Origin: CAIKNB01 sp964415965
Lineage (GTDB): Bacteria > Patescibacteriota > Patescibacteriia > 2-12-FULL-60-25
NCBI GenBank assembly: GCA_964415965.1
Contig: CAYQCK010000001.1
Location: 682,001-746,000 of the forward strand
DNA: 64,000 nucleotides
Direction: 5' to 3'
Position 1 is the first letter of the stretch. Each line of letters starts with the position of its first letter. The notes below the pieces were generated by a model. It was not told the origin of the DNA and searched no databases. It saw only the letters and a program-made list of their open reading frames with translations. The position numbers and the translations under genes were made by a program. Of this stretch, positions 24,901 through 32,176 are shown piece after piece.

Positions 24901-25194
24901 CTAGCGGTTGTGGCGCAGCGAGTCGGCCAGCTCGTCCCTTTGCTTAAGGTCGAAGCTGACCAAGCCGTCGCGGTCGATCCAGAATGCCCTTCTGGCTTGC
25001 CGGATGGCATTTCGCTGCTCCTCGGTTCGGTCGCACGTTTTGGCGCCCGCCAACATATTCGGCTTCAGCGCCTGGACCCCCTTGTCCGCGACAATGTCGC
25101 TCAGCGGATGTCCCGCCACCTCCTGTACTTGTTGTTTATCGGTTGACGTATCCACTTTTTCGCCTGTCTTGTTCGTGTCGTTTATCTCAATCAT
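24901..25194 (-). CDS. Unknown small hydrophilic protein, 97 residues
   Basis: No family recognised. Starts at ATG 25194 with AAGGAG four bases upstream. The first 25 residues are Thr/Asp/Lys rich and probably disordered; the rest is charged and helical (EEQRNAIRQARRAFW, then RDELADSLRHNR at the end). It has no membrane segment and two acidic-basic stretches typical of a regulator or toxin-antitoxin-sized protein, but there is no partner beside it. It has the best promoter of its region (25257-25285) and could be the first gene of the glycan transcript. Confidence 0.7.
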   Translation of the reverse strand: MIEINDTNKTGEKVDTSTDKQQVQEVAGHPLSDIVADKGVQALKPNMLAGAKTCDRTEEQRNAIRQARRAFWIDRDGLVSFDLKQRDELADSLRHNR

Positions 25195-25256
25195 CTTGCT
25201 CCTTGAAATGCAGCGACGCTGCGGGTTGTAAGGTTCGGTATCGCCTCTCTGATCAG

Positions 25257-25285
25257 ACGATATGCCGCACGAACTGCATTGTCAA
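25257..25285 (-). promoter_or_regulatory. Sigma-A promoter of the 97-residue gene
   Basis: Minus strand: -35 TTGACA (25280-25285, perfect), 17-bp spacer, -10 TATCGT (25257-25262). It gives a leader of about 55 bases that can fold GCAGCG-T-CGCTGC (about 25210-25222). Confidence 0.65.
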
Positions 25286-25342
25286 CCGATTACATTACAA
25301 ATATTTCGGGTCAGCTCGGTTGCCGCATCTCGTACAATCAAA

Positions 25343-25376
25343 AGAGACCCTCTCGGGTCCCTGTTTGATTTTTTTT
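25343..25376 (-). terminator. Bidirectional terminator after the ribosomal operon
   Basis: Stem AGAGACCC (25343-25350) / GGGTCCCT (25355-25362) with one G-U pair and a TCTC loop. On the minus strand TTTT follows, ending the rpsI transcript; on the plus strand eight T (25369-25376) follow after a short gap. Confidence 0.65.
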
Positions 25377-25378
25377 CT

Positions 25379-25978
25379 TTAGCGCTTGCTCCACTGCGGA
25401 CTGCGGCGGGCGCCCTTGAGGCCGAACTTCTTGCGCTCCTTCTTGCGCGAGTCGCGTTCGAGGTAGCCGAGTTTCTTGAGCGATTTGCGGAACGTCTGGT
25501 TCAACTGGATGAGGGCGCGCGAGATGCCGTGGCGGACCGCCTCGGCCTGGCCGCGGATGCCTCCACCGACCACCTTGACGCTCACGTCGACCGAAGCCTC
25601 TTGGCCGCTCGTCTTGAGCGGGCTGACCACGATTTCGCGGAGCTCGAACGTGGTGAAATACTTGTCGTAGGCCTTGCCGTTGACCGTGATGGCGCCTTTG
25701 CCGTTCTTGATCAGGCGGACGCGGGCGATGGCCCGCTTGCGGCGGCCGACGGTCGGGATGAACGAACCGCCCTTGGCCGACTTGGCGGCTTCCTTCTCGG
25801 CCGATTCCAGCACCTCGAGCTTCGCAGCCTCCTTCTCCACTTTAGCCTCTTCGGCGTCTTCCGCCTTCTTTTTGGCGGCCGGTTTCTTGGCCGGCTTCTT
25901 CTCTTCCTTGTCCGTCGCCGTCTTCTTGGCCGGCTTCTTCTCTTCCTTGTCTTCGTCTTTCTTGGCTTTGGTCGGCAT
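25379..25978 (-). CDS. rpsI: 30S ribosomal protein uS9 with long N-terminal extension
   Basis: 199 residues, where bacterial uS9 is usually about 130. The C-terminal 130 are canonical: FIPTVGRRKRAIARVRL, the GGGIRGQAEAVRHGISRAL stretch, and the KGARRSPQWSKR tail whose last Lys/Arg touch tRNA in the P site. The first 70 residues are a low-complexity run of Lys, Ala, Glu and Pro with the repeated peptide EEKKPAKK (twice), probably disordered and of unknown use. Last gene of the infA operon, 4 bases after rplM. Confidence 0.95.
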   Translation of the reverse strand: MPTKAKKDEDKEEKKPAKKTATDKEEKKPAKKPAAKKKAEDAEEAKVEKEAAKLEVLESAEKEAAKSAKGGSFIPTVGRRKRAIARVRLIKNGKGAITVNGKAYDKYFTTFELREIVVSPLKTSGQEASVDVSVKVVGGGIRGQAEAVRHGISRALIQLNQTFRKSLKKLGYLERDSRKKERKKFGLKGARRSPQWSKR

Positions 25979-25982
25979 AGGT

Positions 25983-26363
25983 TTAGGCGATGGTCAAACG
26001 CTTAAGGCGGGTATACTGCTGGCGGTTCTTCGGCAGCATGTATTTGACGGCGTGGCGCAGGACTTCCGACGGCTTCTCCTGGCGGAGTTTGGAGACCGGT
26101 TTGCGCTTCAGGCCGCCCGGACGGTTGGAGGTGCTGAAATGCACCTTCTGCTCCCACTTCTTTCCGGTCAGTACGATCTTATCGATATTCTTGACCTTCA
26201 CGAAATCCCCGCGGTCGACATGCGGCTCGAATTCAGGCTTATGCTTACCTTGGAGCAAGGTCGCGACGCGCGTCGCCAAACGGCCCACGGCTTGTCCGGC
26301 GGCGTCGATTTCGTGCGTCTCGCGCTTTATCTGCGGTTTGCCCGCTGTTTTCTTCAAGGTCAT
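25983..26363 (-). CDS. rplM: 50S ribosomal protein uL13
   Basis: 126 residues, a little shorter than the usual 140. It binds 23S rRNA early in large-subunit assembly. Seen: the HEIDAAGQAVGRLATRVATL start, a PHVDRGDFVKVKNIDKI core with the family's GDxVxVxN, and KRKPVSKLRQEKPSEVL leading to the VKYMLPKNRQ end. It lies 1 base after rplQ and 4 bases before rpsI, the common rplM-rpsI pair. Confidence 0.96.
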   Translation of the reverse strand: MTLKKTAGKPQIKRETHEIDAAGQAVGRLATRVATLLQGKHKPEFEPHVDRGDFVKVKNIDKIVLTGKKWEQKVHFSTSNRPGGLKRKPVSKLRQEKPSEVLRHAVKYMLPKNRQQYTRLKRLTIA

Positions 26364-26364
26364 A

Positions 26365-26721
26365 TTAGTCTTTCACCAGTTGGATCTGGGCGATTTCGGC
26401 GCCGTCACCCTTGCGGGCTCCGAGCTTGATGATGCGGGTATAGCCTCCCGGACGTTTGGCGTAGCGGGGACCGAGTTCCTGCAGGACCTTGTTGACCGCC
26501 GGTTCGGTGGTCAAAACCCGCGCCAATTGGCGCCGGGCCGTCAGGGTCTGCGAACGGCCGGTAGTGATCAGCTTCTCGACCATCGGACGCAAAGCCTTCG
26601 CCTTGGCCAAAGTCGTGTTCATCTTCTCGTAGAGCACCAGGCTCGTGGCCAGGTTGCGCATCAGAGCCAAGCGGGGTCCGCGTTTGCGGTCCAGCGTCTT
26701 GCCTTTACGGTTATGCTTCAT
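26365..26721 (-). CDS. rplQ: 50S ribosomal protein bL17
   Basis: 118 residues, the normal bacterial length. Sits near the exit tunnel of the large subunit. It opens MKHNRKGKTLDRKRGPRLAL (MRHR...LGR...RxALL in the family) and keeps the TTLAKAKALRPMVEKLIT helix and the RPGGYTRIIKLGARKGD end. Start ATG 26721 overlaps the end of rpoA by 11 bases, the standard rpoA-rplQ order. Confidence 0.97.
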   Translation of the reverse strand: MKHNRKGKTLDRKRGPRLALMRNLATSLVLYEKMNTTLAKAKALRPMVEKLITTGRSQTLTARRQLARVLTTEPAVNKVLQELGPRYAKRPGGYTRIIKLGARKGDGAEIAQIQLVKD

Positions 26722-27409
26722 ATTCGACGTCCTTTATCAGCGTTAGGTGGTCCAAGAGTACGCCGACCGCGGTGCGGCAGGCATCCAGCGCGTCCATCGT
26801 ACCGTCGGTCTCGATCGACAAGGTCAGCTTGTCGTAGTCGGTCTTCTCGCCGAGACGGGTCGCTTCCACTTTGTACGATACGTTCACGACCGGATTGTAG
26901 AGCGCGTCGATGGCGATTGTCCCTAGGTCGAGCTTCTCTTTGATGCGTTCCTCCGTGGTGCGGTAGCCGCGGCCCTGGGCAACGGTAACCTCGAGTTCGA
27001 GCGAGGCGTTCTTGTCCGTCAGGGTGGCGATGGCCAAATCCGGATTGTGAATTTCGACGTCGGCGTTCTTGGTGAAATCGGCGGCCGTCACGACCTTCTC
27101 GCCCTTCACGCTCAGCATCAGCTTGACCGGCTCTTCCGAAAAACACTTGAGGCGCAACGATTTCAGGTTAAGGATGATCTCGAGCACGTCTTCCTTCACG
27201 TTCGGCATGGTCGAGAATTCATGCTCCACGCCCTTGATGCGGACCGCCGTCACGGCGGCGCCAGGCAAAGACGAGAGCAGCACGCGCCGCAAGGCATTGC
27301 CCATGGTCGTGCCGAAGCCCGGCATGCAGGGCTCGACGGTCAAGACGCCCTCGTTAGGGCGCTCGCCGCGGCTGAACCGTATCTTAGATGGGAGTAGGAG
27401 TGATTCCAT
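26711..27409 (-). CDS. rpoA: RNA polymerase alpha subunit without C-terminal domain
   Basis: 232 residues against about 325 in most bacteria. The whole N-terminal domain is present: FGTTMGNALRRVLLSSLPG (dimer helix), GVEHEFSTMPNVKEDV, and TDGTMDALDACRTAVGVLLDHL near the end. The stop follows directly, so the flexible linker and the C-terminal domain that bind UP-elements and activators are absent. The frame is intact and rplQ follows with an 11-base overlap, so this is a true short gene and not a frameshift. Transcription activation through alpha cannot occur by the usual contact. Confidence 0.95.
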   Translation of the reverse strand: MESLLLPSKIRFSRGERPNEGVLTVEPCMPGFGTTMGNALRRVLLSSLPGAAVTAVRIKGVEHEFSTMPNVKEDVLEIILNLKSLRLKCFSEEPVKLMLSVKGEKVVTAADFTKNADVEIHNPDLAIATLTDKNASLELEVTVAQGRGYRTTEERIKEKLDLGTIAIDALYNPVVNVSYKVEATRLGEKTDYDKLTLSIETDGTMDALDACRTAVGVLLDHLTLIKDVEYEA

Positions 27410-27424
27410 ATGGAAAAAGGAACG

Positions 27425-28036
27425 TTAGCGGGAATAAAATTCGATGATGAGTTGGGGCTCAAACACCTGCTTCAGCTCCTCTCCAGCCGGCACGCTGGTC
27501 ACCTTGGCCGACAAGTTCTTCAGGTCCACCGCGATCCATGACGGGGATTCGATCTTGTTCGTCTGTTCGGAGAACGCCTTCCACTGCTTCTTCTCGCGCT
27601 TGTTCTCGCGGATGGTGATGACGTCACCCGGTTTCACCTGGTACGACGGGATGGTCACCTTCTTGCCGTTGACGTCGACGTGGGCATGCGAAACGAGCTG
27701 GCGGGCCGCTGCGCGCGTCTTGGCGAAACCGGCGCGGAACACCGCGTTGTCCAGGCGCAACTCGAGCAGGCGGATGAGCGTTTCGGCCGTGTCGCCCTTT
27801 ATCTTGGTCGCCTTCTCGAAATAATTGCGGAACTGACGCTCGGCCACTCCGAAGACCAGTTTGGCGCGCTGCTTCTCGCGAAGCTGCTTGCCGTAGTCGG
27901 TCTGGCGGGTACGGCTGGTCGGTCCATGGACGCCCGGGGCATAAGGACGCTTCTCCAAAATCCGGGCCATCTTCTCGCGGCCGTCGAGATTGACTCCTTC
28001 GCGCCTGACGCGTTTTGCGTTGATTCGCAGTCTCAT
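27425..28036 (-). CDS. rpsD: 30S ribosomal protein uS4
   Basis: 203 residues, a primary 16S rRNA binder and nucleator of small-subunit assembly. The N-terminal part (MRLRINAKRVRREG) has none of the four zinc Cys, so it is the zinc-free form. EKRPYAPGVHG and QLREKQRAKLVFGVAERQF are standard. The S4 RNA-binding domain is at about 94-155 (RLDNAVFRAGFAKTRAAARQ, HAHVDVNGKKVTIPSY). Between rpsK and rpoA in the classic alpha-operon order, with gaps of 18 and 15 bases. Confidence 0.97.
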   Translation of the reverse strand: MRLRINAKRVRREGVNLDGREKMARILEKRPYAPGVHGPTSRTRQTDYGKQLREKQRAKLVFGVAERQFRNYFEKATKIKGDTAETLIRLLELRLDNAVFRAGFAKTRAAARQLVSHAHVDVNGKKVTIPSYQVKPGDVITIRENKREKKQWKAFSEQTNKIESPSWIAVDLKNLSAKVTSVPAGEELKQVFEPQLIIEFYSR

Positions 28037-28054
28037 AAGTCTGGTTCGTTACGT

Positions 28055-28495
28055 TTAGACGCGGCGCGGGCGCGGGGCGCGGCAGCCGTTATGCGGTATC
28101 GGGGTGCAGTCCTTGATGCTCAGGACACCGATGTTGTTCGCCTGGAACGCGCGGATGGCGCCTTCGCGGCCTTGACCGACGCCGGTCACCAGGATGTTGA
28201 CGTCCTTGATGCCGCAAGCCTGGGCCTTGTCCAGGGCGTTCTTGACCACGAGCGAGGCCGCGTACGGGGTGGACTTCTTCGGGCCCTTGAAACCGGAGGA
28301 GCCGGCGCTGGACCATGAGAGCACGTTCCCGTTCAGGTCGGCGAGCGTCACGATCGTGTTGTTGTACGTCGCTTGGATATAGGCGCGGGCATGCGGAACC
28401 GAAGCCTTGGCTTTGGCCTTGCGCTTGCCCTTGGACGGCTTGGCCGCAGCCTTGCCCTCGCCCTTCTCCGTGGTGACAATCTTTTCGTCTGCCAT
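28055..28495 (-). CDS. rpsK: 30S ribosomal protein uS11
   Basis: 146 residues, slightly longer than usual because of a Lys/Ala-rich N-terminal tail of about 28 residues (KGKRKAKAKA). The family core is complete: ATYNNTIVTLADLNGNVLSW, SSGFKGPKKSTPYAA, and the PHNGCRAPRPRRV end. It forms the mRNA exit platform of the small subunit. Six bases after rpsM. Confidence 0.97.
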   Translation of the reverse strand: MADEKIVTTEKGEGKAAAKPSKGKRKAKAKASVPHARAYIQATYNNTIVTLADLNGNVLSWSSAGSSGFKGPKKSTPYAASLVVKNALDKAQACGIKDVNILVTGVGQGREGAIRAFQANNIGVLSIKDCTPIPHNGCRAPRPRRV

Positions 28496-28501
28496 ATTCG
28501 T

Positions 28502-28888
28502 TTATTTCTTCTCGAGCTTACGCTTGCCGGAGCCCATGGTACGGCGGGTGTTGCCGCGCACGGTGCGTGAATTGGTTTTGCTGCGCTGACCGCGGGCCGG
28601 CAGGTTGCGGATATGCCGCGTGCCGCGGTAGCTGCCGATATCCTTGAGGCGCTTGATGTTGGCCAAAACCTCGCGGCGCAATTCGCCTTCGACCTTGATG
28701 GTCTTCTCGACGAAGTCGCGAAGCGTGTTGGCTTGGGTCTCGGTCAGGTCCTTGACCCGGATGTCGGGATCCACTCCGGTGGCCTTGAGGATTTTCTTGG
28801 CCGTGGTGGCGCCAACCCCGTAGATATAAGTCAAACCGACCTCAATCCTTTTTTGGGCCGGCAAAGTGACTCCTGCGATGCGTGCCAT
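28502..28888 (-). CDS. rpsM: 30S ribosomal protein uS13
   Basis: 128 residues. Forms the head bridge to the large subunit and contacts the P-site tRNA. ARIAGVTLPAQKRIEVGLTY, the helix-hairpin-helix GVGATTAKKIL, GTRHIRNLPARGQRSKTNSR and the basic tail TRRTMGSGKRKLEKK are all as expected. Follows rpmJ by 46 bases. Confidence 0.97.
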   Translation of the reverse strand: MARIAGVTLPAQKRIEVGLTYIYGVGATTAKKILKATGVDPDIRVKDLTETQANTLRDFVEKTIKVEGELRREVLANIKRLKDIGSYRGTRHIRNLPARGQRSKTNSRTVRGNTRRTMGSGKRKLEKK

Positions 28889-28934
28889 AGATGATATTTA
28901 GACCGTTCAGCCGAGTTTGTTAGATGCGCCGTCG

Positions 28935-29051
28935 TCAGCCTTGACGCTGCTTATGCTTAGGGCTCTTCTTGCAGATGACCGCAACCCGGCCCTTCCGACG
29001 GATGACCTGGCAATCACGGCACATGGCTTTTACGGATGACCTTACTTTCAT
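28935..29051 (-). CDS. rpmJ: 50S ribosomal protein bL36
   Basis: 38 residues, ATG 29051 to TGA 28935. It reads MKVRSSVKAMCRDCQVIRRK onward, with the zinc ligands Cys11, Cys14, Cys27 and His33, so it is the zinc-binding (C+) form. The smallest large-subunit protein, in the normal infA-rpmJ-rpsM order. No Shine-Dalgarno is visible. Confidence 0.96.
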   Translation of the reverse strand: MKVRSSVKAMCRDCQVIRRKGRVAVICKKSPKHKQRQG

Positions 29052-29107
29052 AGCGAGTTGATTAGGCCGCGCGGGCGTAACGGGTGGTTAAACTGCTGTC
29101 AAGTGGG

Positions 29108-29341
29108 CTACAATCTATATGTTATGCGTCCTTTTGTCAAATCGTATGGGGTGATCTCCACCTGGACCTCGTCCCCCGGGGTCAAACGGATGCGATTCAT
29201 CCGCAATTTTCCGGCCAAATGACACAAAATCGTGTGCCCATTCTCGAGTTTGACCCGGAACGTGGCCGACGGCAAGGATTCTTCGACAACCCCCTTAACG
29301 ACCAAAAAATCCTTGTTAGCAGGTTTGTTAGCCTCTCCCAT
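29108..29341 (-). CDS. infA: Translation initiation factor IF-1
   Basis: 77 residues, a single S1/OB domain that blocks the A site during initiation. Seen: FLVVKGVVEESLPSATFRVK, the ENGHTILCHLAGKLRMNRIR core (HxSGKMR in most bacteria, here HLAGKLR), GDEVQVEITPYDLTKGRI and the TYRL end (usually TYRYK, here shortened). First gene of the nine-gene ribosomal operon, with a promoter 59-88 bases upstream. Confidence 0.97.
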   Translation of the reverse strand: MGEANKPANKDFLVVKGVVEESLPSATFRVKLENGHTILCHLAGKLRMNRIRLTPGDEVQVEITPYDLTKGRITYRL

Positions 29342-29399
29342 AGGAAAGATATGACTGACGCTGGTAACTTATAGCTTTGTTAACGTTATTTATGGGAAG

Positions 29400-29429
29400 A
29401 TGATAGCAACAATCCGGGCAAAGGGTCAA
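29400..29429 (-). promoter_or_regulatory. Promoter of the infA-rpsI operon
   Basis: Minus strand: -35 TTGACC (29424-29429), 18-bp spacer, -10 TATCAT (29400-29405). The start point near 29393 leaves a 52-base leader. It lies in the short gap between alaS and infA. Confidence 0.6.
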
Positions 29430-29439
29430 ATCCAGGGCA

Positions 29440-31287
29440 TCAAACCCCAGTGACCGCGGCCTTGATGCGGCGCACGCCGGCCGAAACCGCCTCCTCCTTC
29501 AGGATCTTGAACGACCCCAATTCGCCCGTCCGACCGACATGCGGGCCGCCGCAGATTTCCTTTGAGAAATCACCGACCGAGTACACGCTTACCTTGTCGC
29601 CGTATTTCTGCTCGAACAGGCCGATGGCACCGCCGGCTTTGGCTTCAGCCACGCTCATCTCATCACGCCTGACCTCCAGATCGCGCCGGATGGCGTCATT
29701 CACCAGCTCCTCGACTTTCGCGATCTCTTCCGGCGTCATCTTCTGCGGATGCGAAAAATCGAAGCGCAGCCGCTCAACCGTGATGTTGCTCCCCTTCTGC
29801 GCCACATGTTCGCCCAGGACTTGACGCAGGGCCTTGTGCAGCAAATGGGTGGCCGTATGCAGGCGCGTGGTTTCGATCGAATGGTCGGCCAAGCCGCCCT
29901 TGAAGGCGCCGGCCGAGGCGGTCCGGGACAGCTCCTGGTGCTTCTCGAATTCCCGCTTGAACGCCCCGACGTCCAGATTGCCGCCGCGCTCGCCGACGAG
30001 CTCCTCGGTCAGCTCCAACGGGAAGCCGTAGGTCGAGAACAGGATGAACGCCTCTTCGCCGGTTATCACGTGGTCAGCCATCATGCGTTCGAATTCCTTG
30101 AGCCCTTTTTCGATGGTATTCGCGAATTTCCCCTCCTCGTTCCTGATCTCGTCCATGATGCGCGTCCGGTTCATCTCCAATTCCGTGTAATGGCCGCCGA
30201 ATTCGCCGACCACGGCCGCCGCCAAATCGGACAGGAAGGGCTCGGTGATGCCCAAACGGCGGCCTTCGCGGACCGCCCGGCGGATAAGCCGGCGCACGAT
30301 GTAACCCTGGCCGACGTTGGACGGCGAGATGCCTCGCTGATCGCCGATGATGAATGTGGCGGCCCTGGCATGGTCGGCGATGATGCGCATGGACCGGGTC
30401 ATCGCCGCATCCGACCCATAGACCTTGCCGGACTTTCCCTCGACGGCCGAAATCAGCGTTTTGAACTCCGGCAGGTCAAAGACGGTCGGAGCGCCGTTCA
30501 GGACCGCGACCGTCCGCTCCAAGCCCATGCCCGTATCCACGTTTTTGGACGGCAAGGGCGCGAGCGGACCGCCTTGCTCCTCGCGCTGGAACTGCATGAA
30601 GACGTTATTCCAGATTTCGACGAACCGGCCACAGTCGCAGTTCGGATGGCAGACTTCGCCGAAAGCGGAATCATGGGCCCTTCCCGTATCGTAGAATATC
30701 TCGGTGTCCGGGCCGCACAGCCCTTTCATCTTCGGGTCAGGCCACCAGTTCTTGGCCTTCGGATAGGCGTAAATGCGCGGACCTTCGGCGCCGGAAGCCG
30801 GTTCATCCTTTCCAGCAACCCCTGTCTCGGCCGCGATGCCGTGGACCTCGAATTGCGCCTGCCAGATGGCCGCCGACTCCTCGTCACGCGGCGCATCCTC
30901 ATCGCCCTCGAAAACCGAGACGTAGATGCGTTTGGGATCCAAGGCGAACCAGTCCTTGTGGGTCAGCAATTCATATGACCATCCGATTGATTCAGGCTTG
31001 AAATAATCCCCCAGCGACCAGTTGCCGAGCATCTCGAAAAACGTCAGGTGGCGGTTGTCCCCGACCTCTTCGATGTCTCCGGTCCGGATGCATTTCTGGC
31101 TATCCACCAGCCTTCGGCCCATGGGGTGGGCTTGGCCGCGTAGATAGGGCGTCAAGGGATGCATGCCCGCCATCGTGAAAAGCACCGTCGGATCGTTTTC
31201 CGGTATCAACGACGCAGACGGGATGGCGACGTGGCCCTTGCTCTTGAAGAAATCCAGGAACTTCTGGCGGGTTTCGTTGAGCGTCAT
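29440..31287 (-). CDS. alaS: Alanyl-tRNA synthetase, short form
   Basis: 615 residues against about 875 in E. coli. The class-II catalytic domain is complete: RQKFLDFFKSKGHVAIPSAS, TFFEMLGNWSLGDYF, DTGMGLERTVAVL. The editing domain follows with the zinc/editing motifs HTATHLLHKAL and CGGPHVGRTGELG. The protein stops right after it, so the C-Ala domain that bridges the two parts on tRNA and helps dimerise is missing. The ORF ends cleanly and infA follows 98 bases on. Promoter at 31299-31327. Confidence 0.95.
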   Translation of the reverse strand: MTLNETRQKFLDFFKSKGHVAIPSASLIPENDPTVLFTMAGMHPLTPYLRGQAHPMGRRLVDSQKCIRTGDIEEVGDNRHLTFFEMLGNWSLGDYFKPESIGWSYELLTHKDWFALDPKRIYVSVFEGDEDAPRDEESAAIWQAQFEVHGIAAETGVAGKDEPASGAEGPRIYAYPKAKNWWPDPKMKGLCGPDTEIFYDTGRAHDSAFGEVCHPNCDCGRFVEIWNNVFMQFQREEQGGPLAPLPSKNVDTGMGLERTVAVLNGAPTVFDLPEFKTLISAVEGKSGKVYGSDAAMTRSMRIIADHARAATFIIGDQRGISPSNVGQGYIVRRLIRRAVREGRRLGITEPFLSDLAAAVVGEFGGHYTELEMNRTRIMDEIRNEEGKFANTIEKGLKEFERMMADHVITGEEAFILFSTYGFPLELTEELVGERGGNLDVGAFKREFEKHQELSRTASAGAFKGGLADHSIETTRLHTATHLLHKALRQVLGEHVAQKGSNITVERLRFDFSHPQKMTPEEIAKVEELVNDAIRRDLEVRRDEMSVAEAKAGGAIGLFEQKYGDKVSVYSVGDFSKEICGGPHVGRTGELGSFKILKEEAVSAGVRRIKAAVTGV

Positions 31288-31298
31288 AGCGGAATTGA

Positions 31299-31327
31299 AG
31301 ATTACAGGTTAGCCGCGCCGGTTTCAA
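31299..31327 (-). promoter_or_regulatory. Sigma-A promoter of alaS, nearly leaderless
   Basis: Minus strand: -35 TTGAAA (31322-31327), 17-bp spacer, -10 TAATCT (31299-31304). The start point is about 31292, roughly 5 bases before the ATG at 31287. Confidence 0.6.
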
Positions 31328-31339
31328 GGCGGATGCGCA

Positions 31340-32176
31340 TCAGGAGACCTCGCCGACGGACATCCCGGCCACTTCGTCGACCTTCTGCAGCGGCGCACCT
31401 TCGCCGCCGCCCCGTTTGCCCACGATCTGGTGATAGACGAGCTCGGCCTGGTTGGCGAACACCTTGAGCAGCGAGACTTCGATCTCCGACACGTCCGCCG
31501 CATCGGCGACCAGGATCAGATAGGCTTTGACGGTCGAATCCTTCCGGTCAGAAGGCACGGCGATGATTTCGTTTCCGTCCTCGGTCCGCATGAAGGCATA
31601 CGGCGCCCCGAATTGATGGAGGTTCTTCAGCTCCTTATTGGCGACGCGCAGCGCTTTGCTGCTGAGGTTCTCATGGTGATATTCGCGCTCGGTCCGCAGC
31701 TTTTCGACGTCCAAGATGCGCACGAAGGCCCCCTTGGCGTTGACGCTGGCGGCGGCGTTCGACAGGATCGACTTCATCAGGTCCTTCTCATAAGATTCTT
31801 TGCCGACGATCGTCAGCGACGTCTCGTTGACCAGCGTCTTCAGCACGTCAATCTGGCGGTTGACCGAACCGATGTATTTGTACGACTCGAGCAGCTCCTT
31901 GATGGCCTTCTCGGATTGGGATAGCGCCTCGTCGCGCTCCTTCAGCCTGCGTTCCATGATGCGTTCATAAATCGAAAATGTCGCCAGCCCGGACAAGCCG
32001 AAGATGAAGATAAGCACCTCCTCGACGTGCTGCTCGGGTACGCCCCAAATATCGCCGCTGATGATCGAGGGAGACATCACGGCGAGCACGAAAAACAGCA
32101 GGTAGATCAAGGAAATCCATTCCAGGCGCCGCGTGCCGGCTTGGTGTTCGCTCGATTCAGGCATAGGGTCGGTCAA
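31340..32176 (-). CDS. Membrane protein with coiled coil and GAF-like domain
   Basis: 278 residues. Two membrane helices (about 20-42 and 52-69) are joined by a short outside loop, then a cytoplasmic coiled coil (EALSQSEKAIKELLESYKYI) and a domain of about 140 residues (VGKESYEKDLMKSILSNA through VFANQAELVYHQIVG) with the strand-helix order of a GAF sensor. There is no kinase, cyclase or HAMP domain, so any signal must pass to a separate partner. It starts in a 4-base ATGA overlap with mnmA. Confidence 0.78.
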   Translation of the reverse strand: MTDPMPESSEHQAGTRRLEWISLIYLLFFVLAVMSPSIISGDIWGVPEQHVEEVLIFIFGLSGLATFSIYERIMERRLKERDEALSQSEKAIKELLESYKYIGSVNRQIDVLKTLVNETSLTIVGKESYEKDLMKSILSNAAASVNAKGAFVRILDVEKLRTEREYHHENLSSKALRVANKELKNLHQFGAPYAFMRTEDGNEIIAVPSDRKDSTVKAYLILVADAADVSEIEVSLLKVFANQAELVYHQIVGKRGGGEGAPLQKVDEVAGMSVGEVS

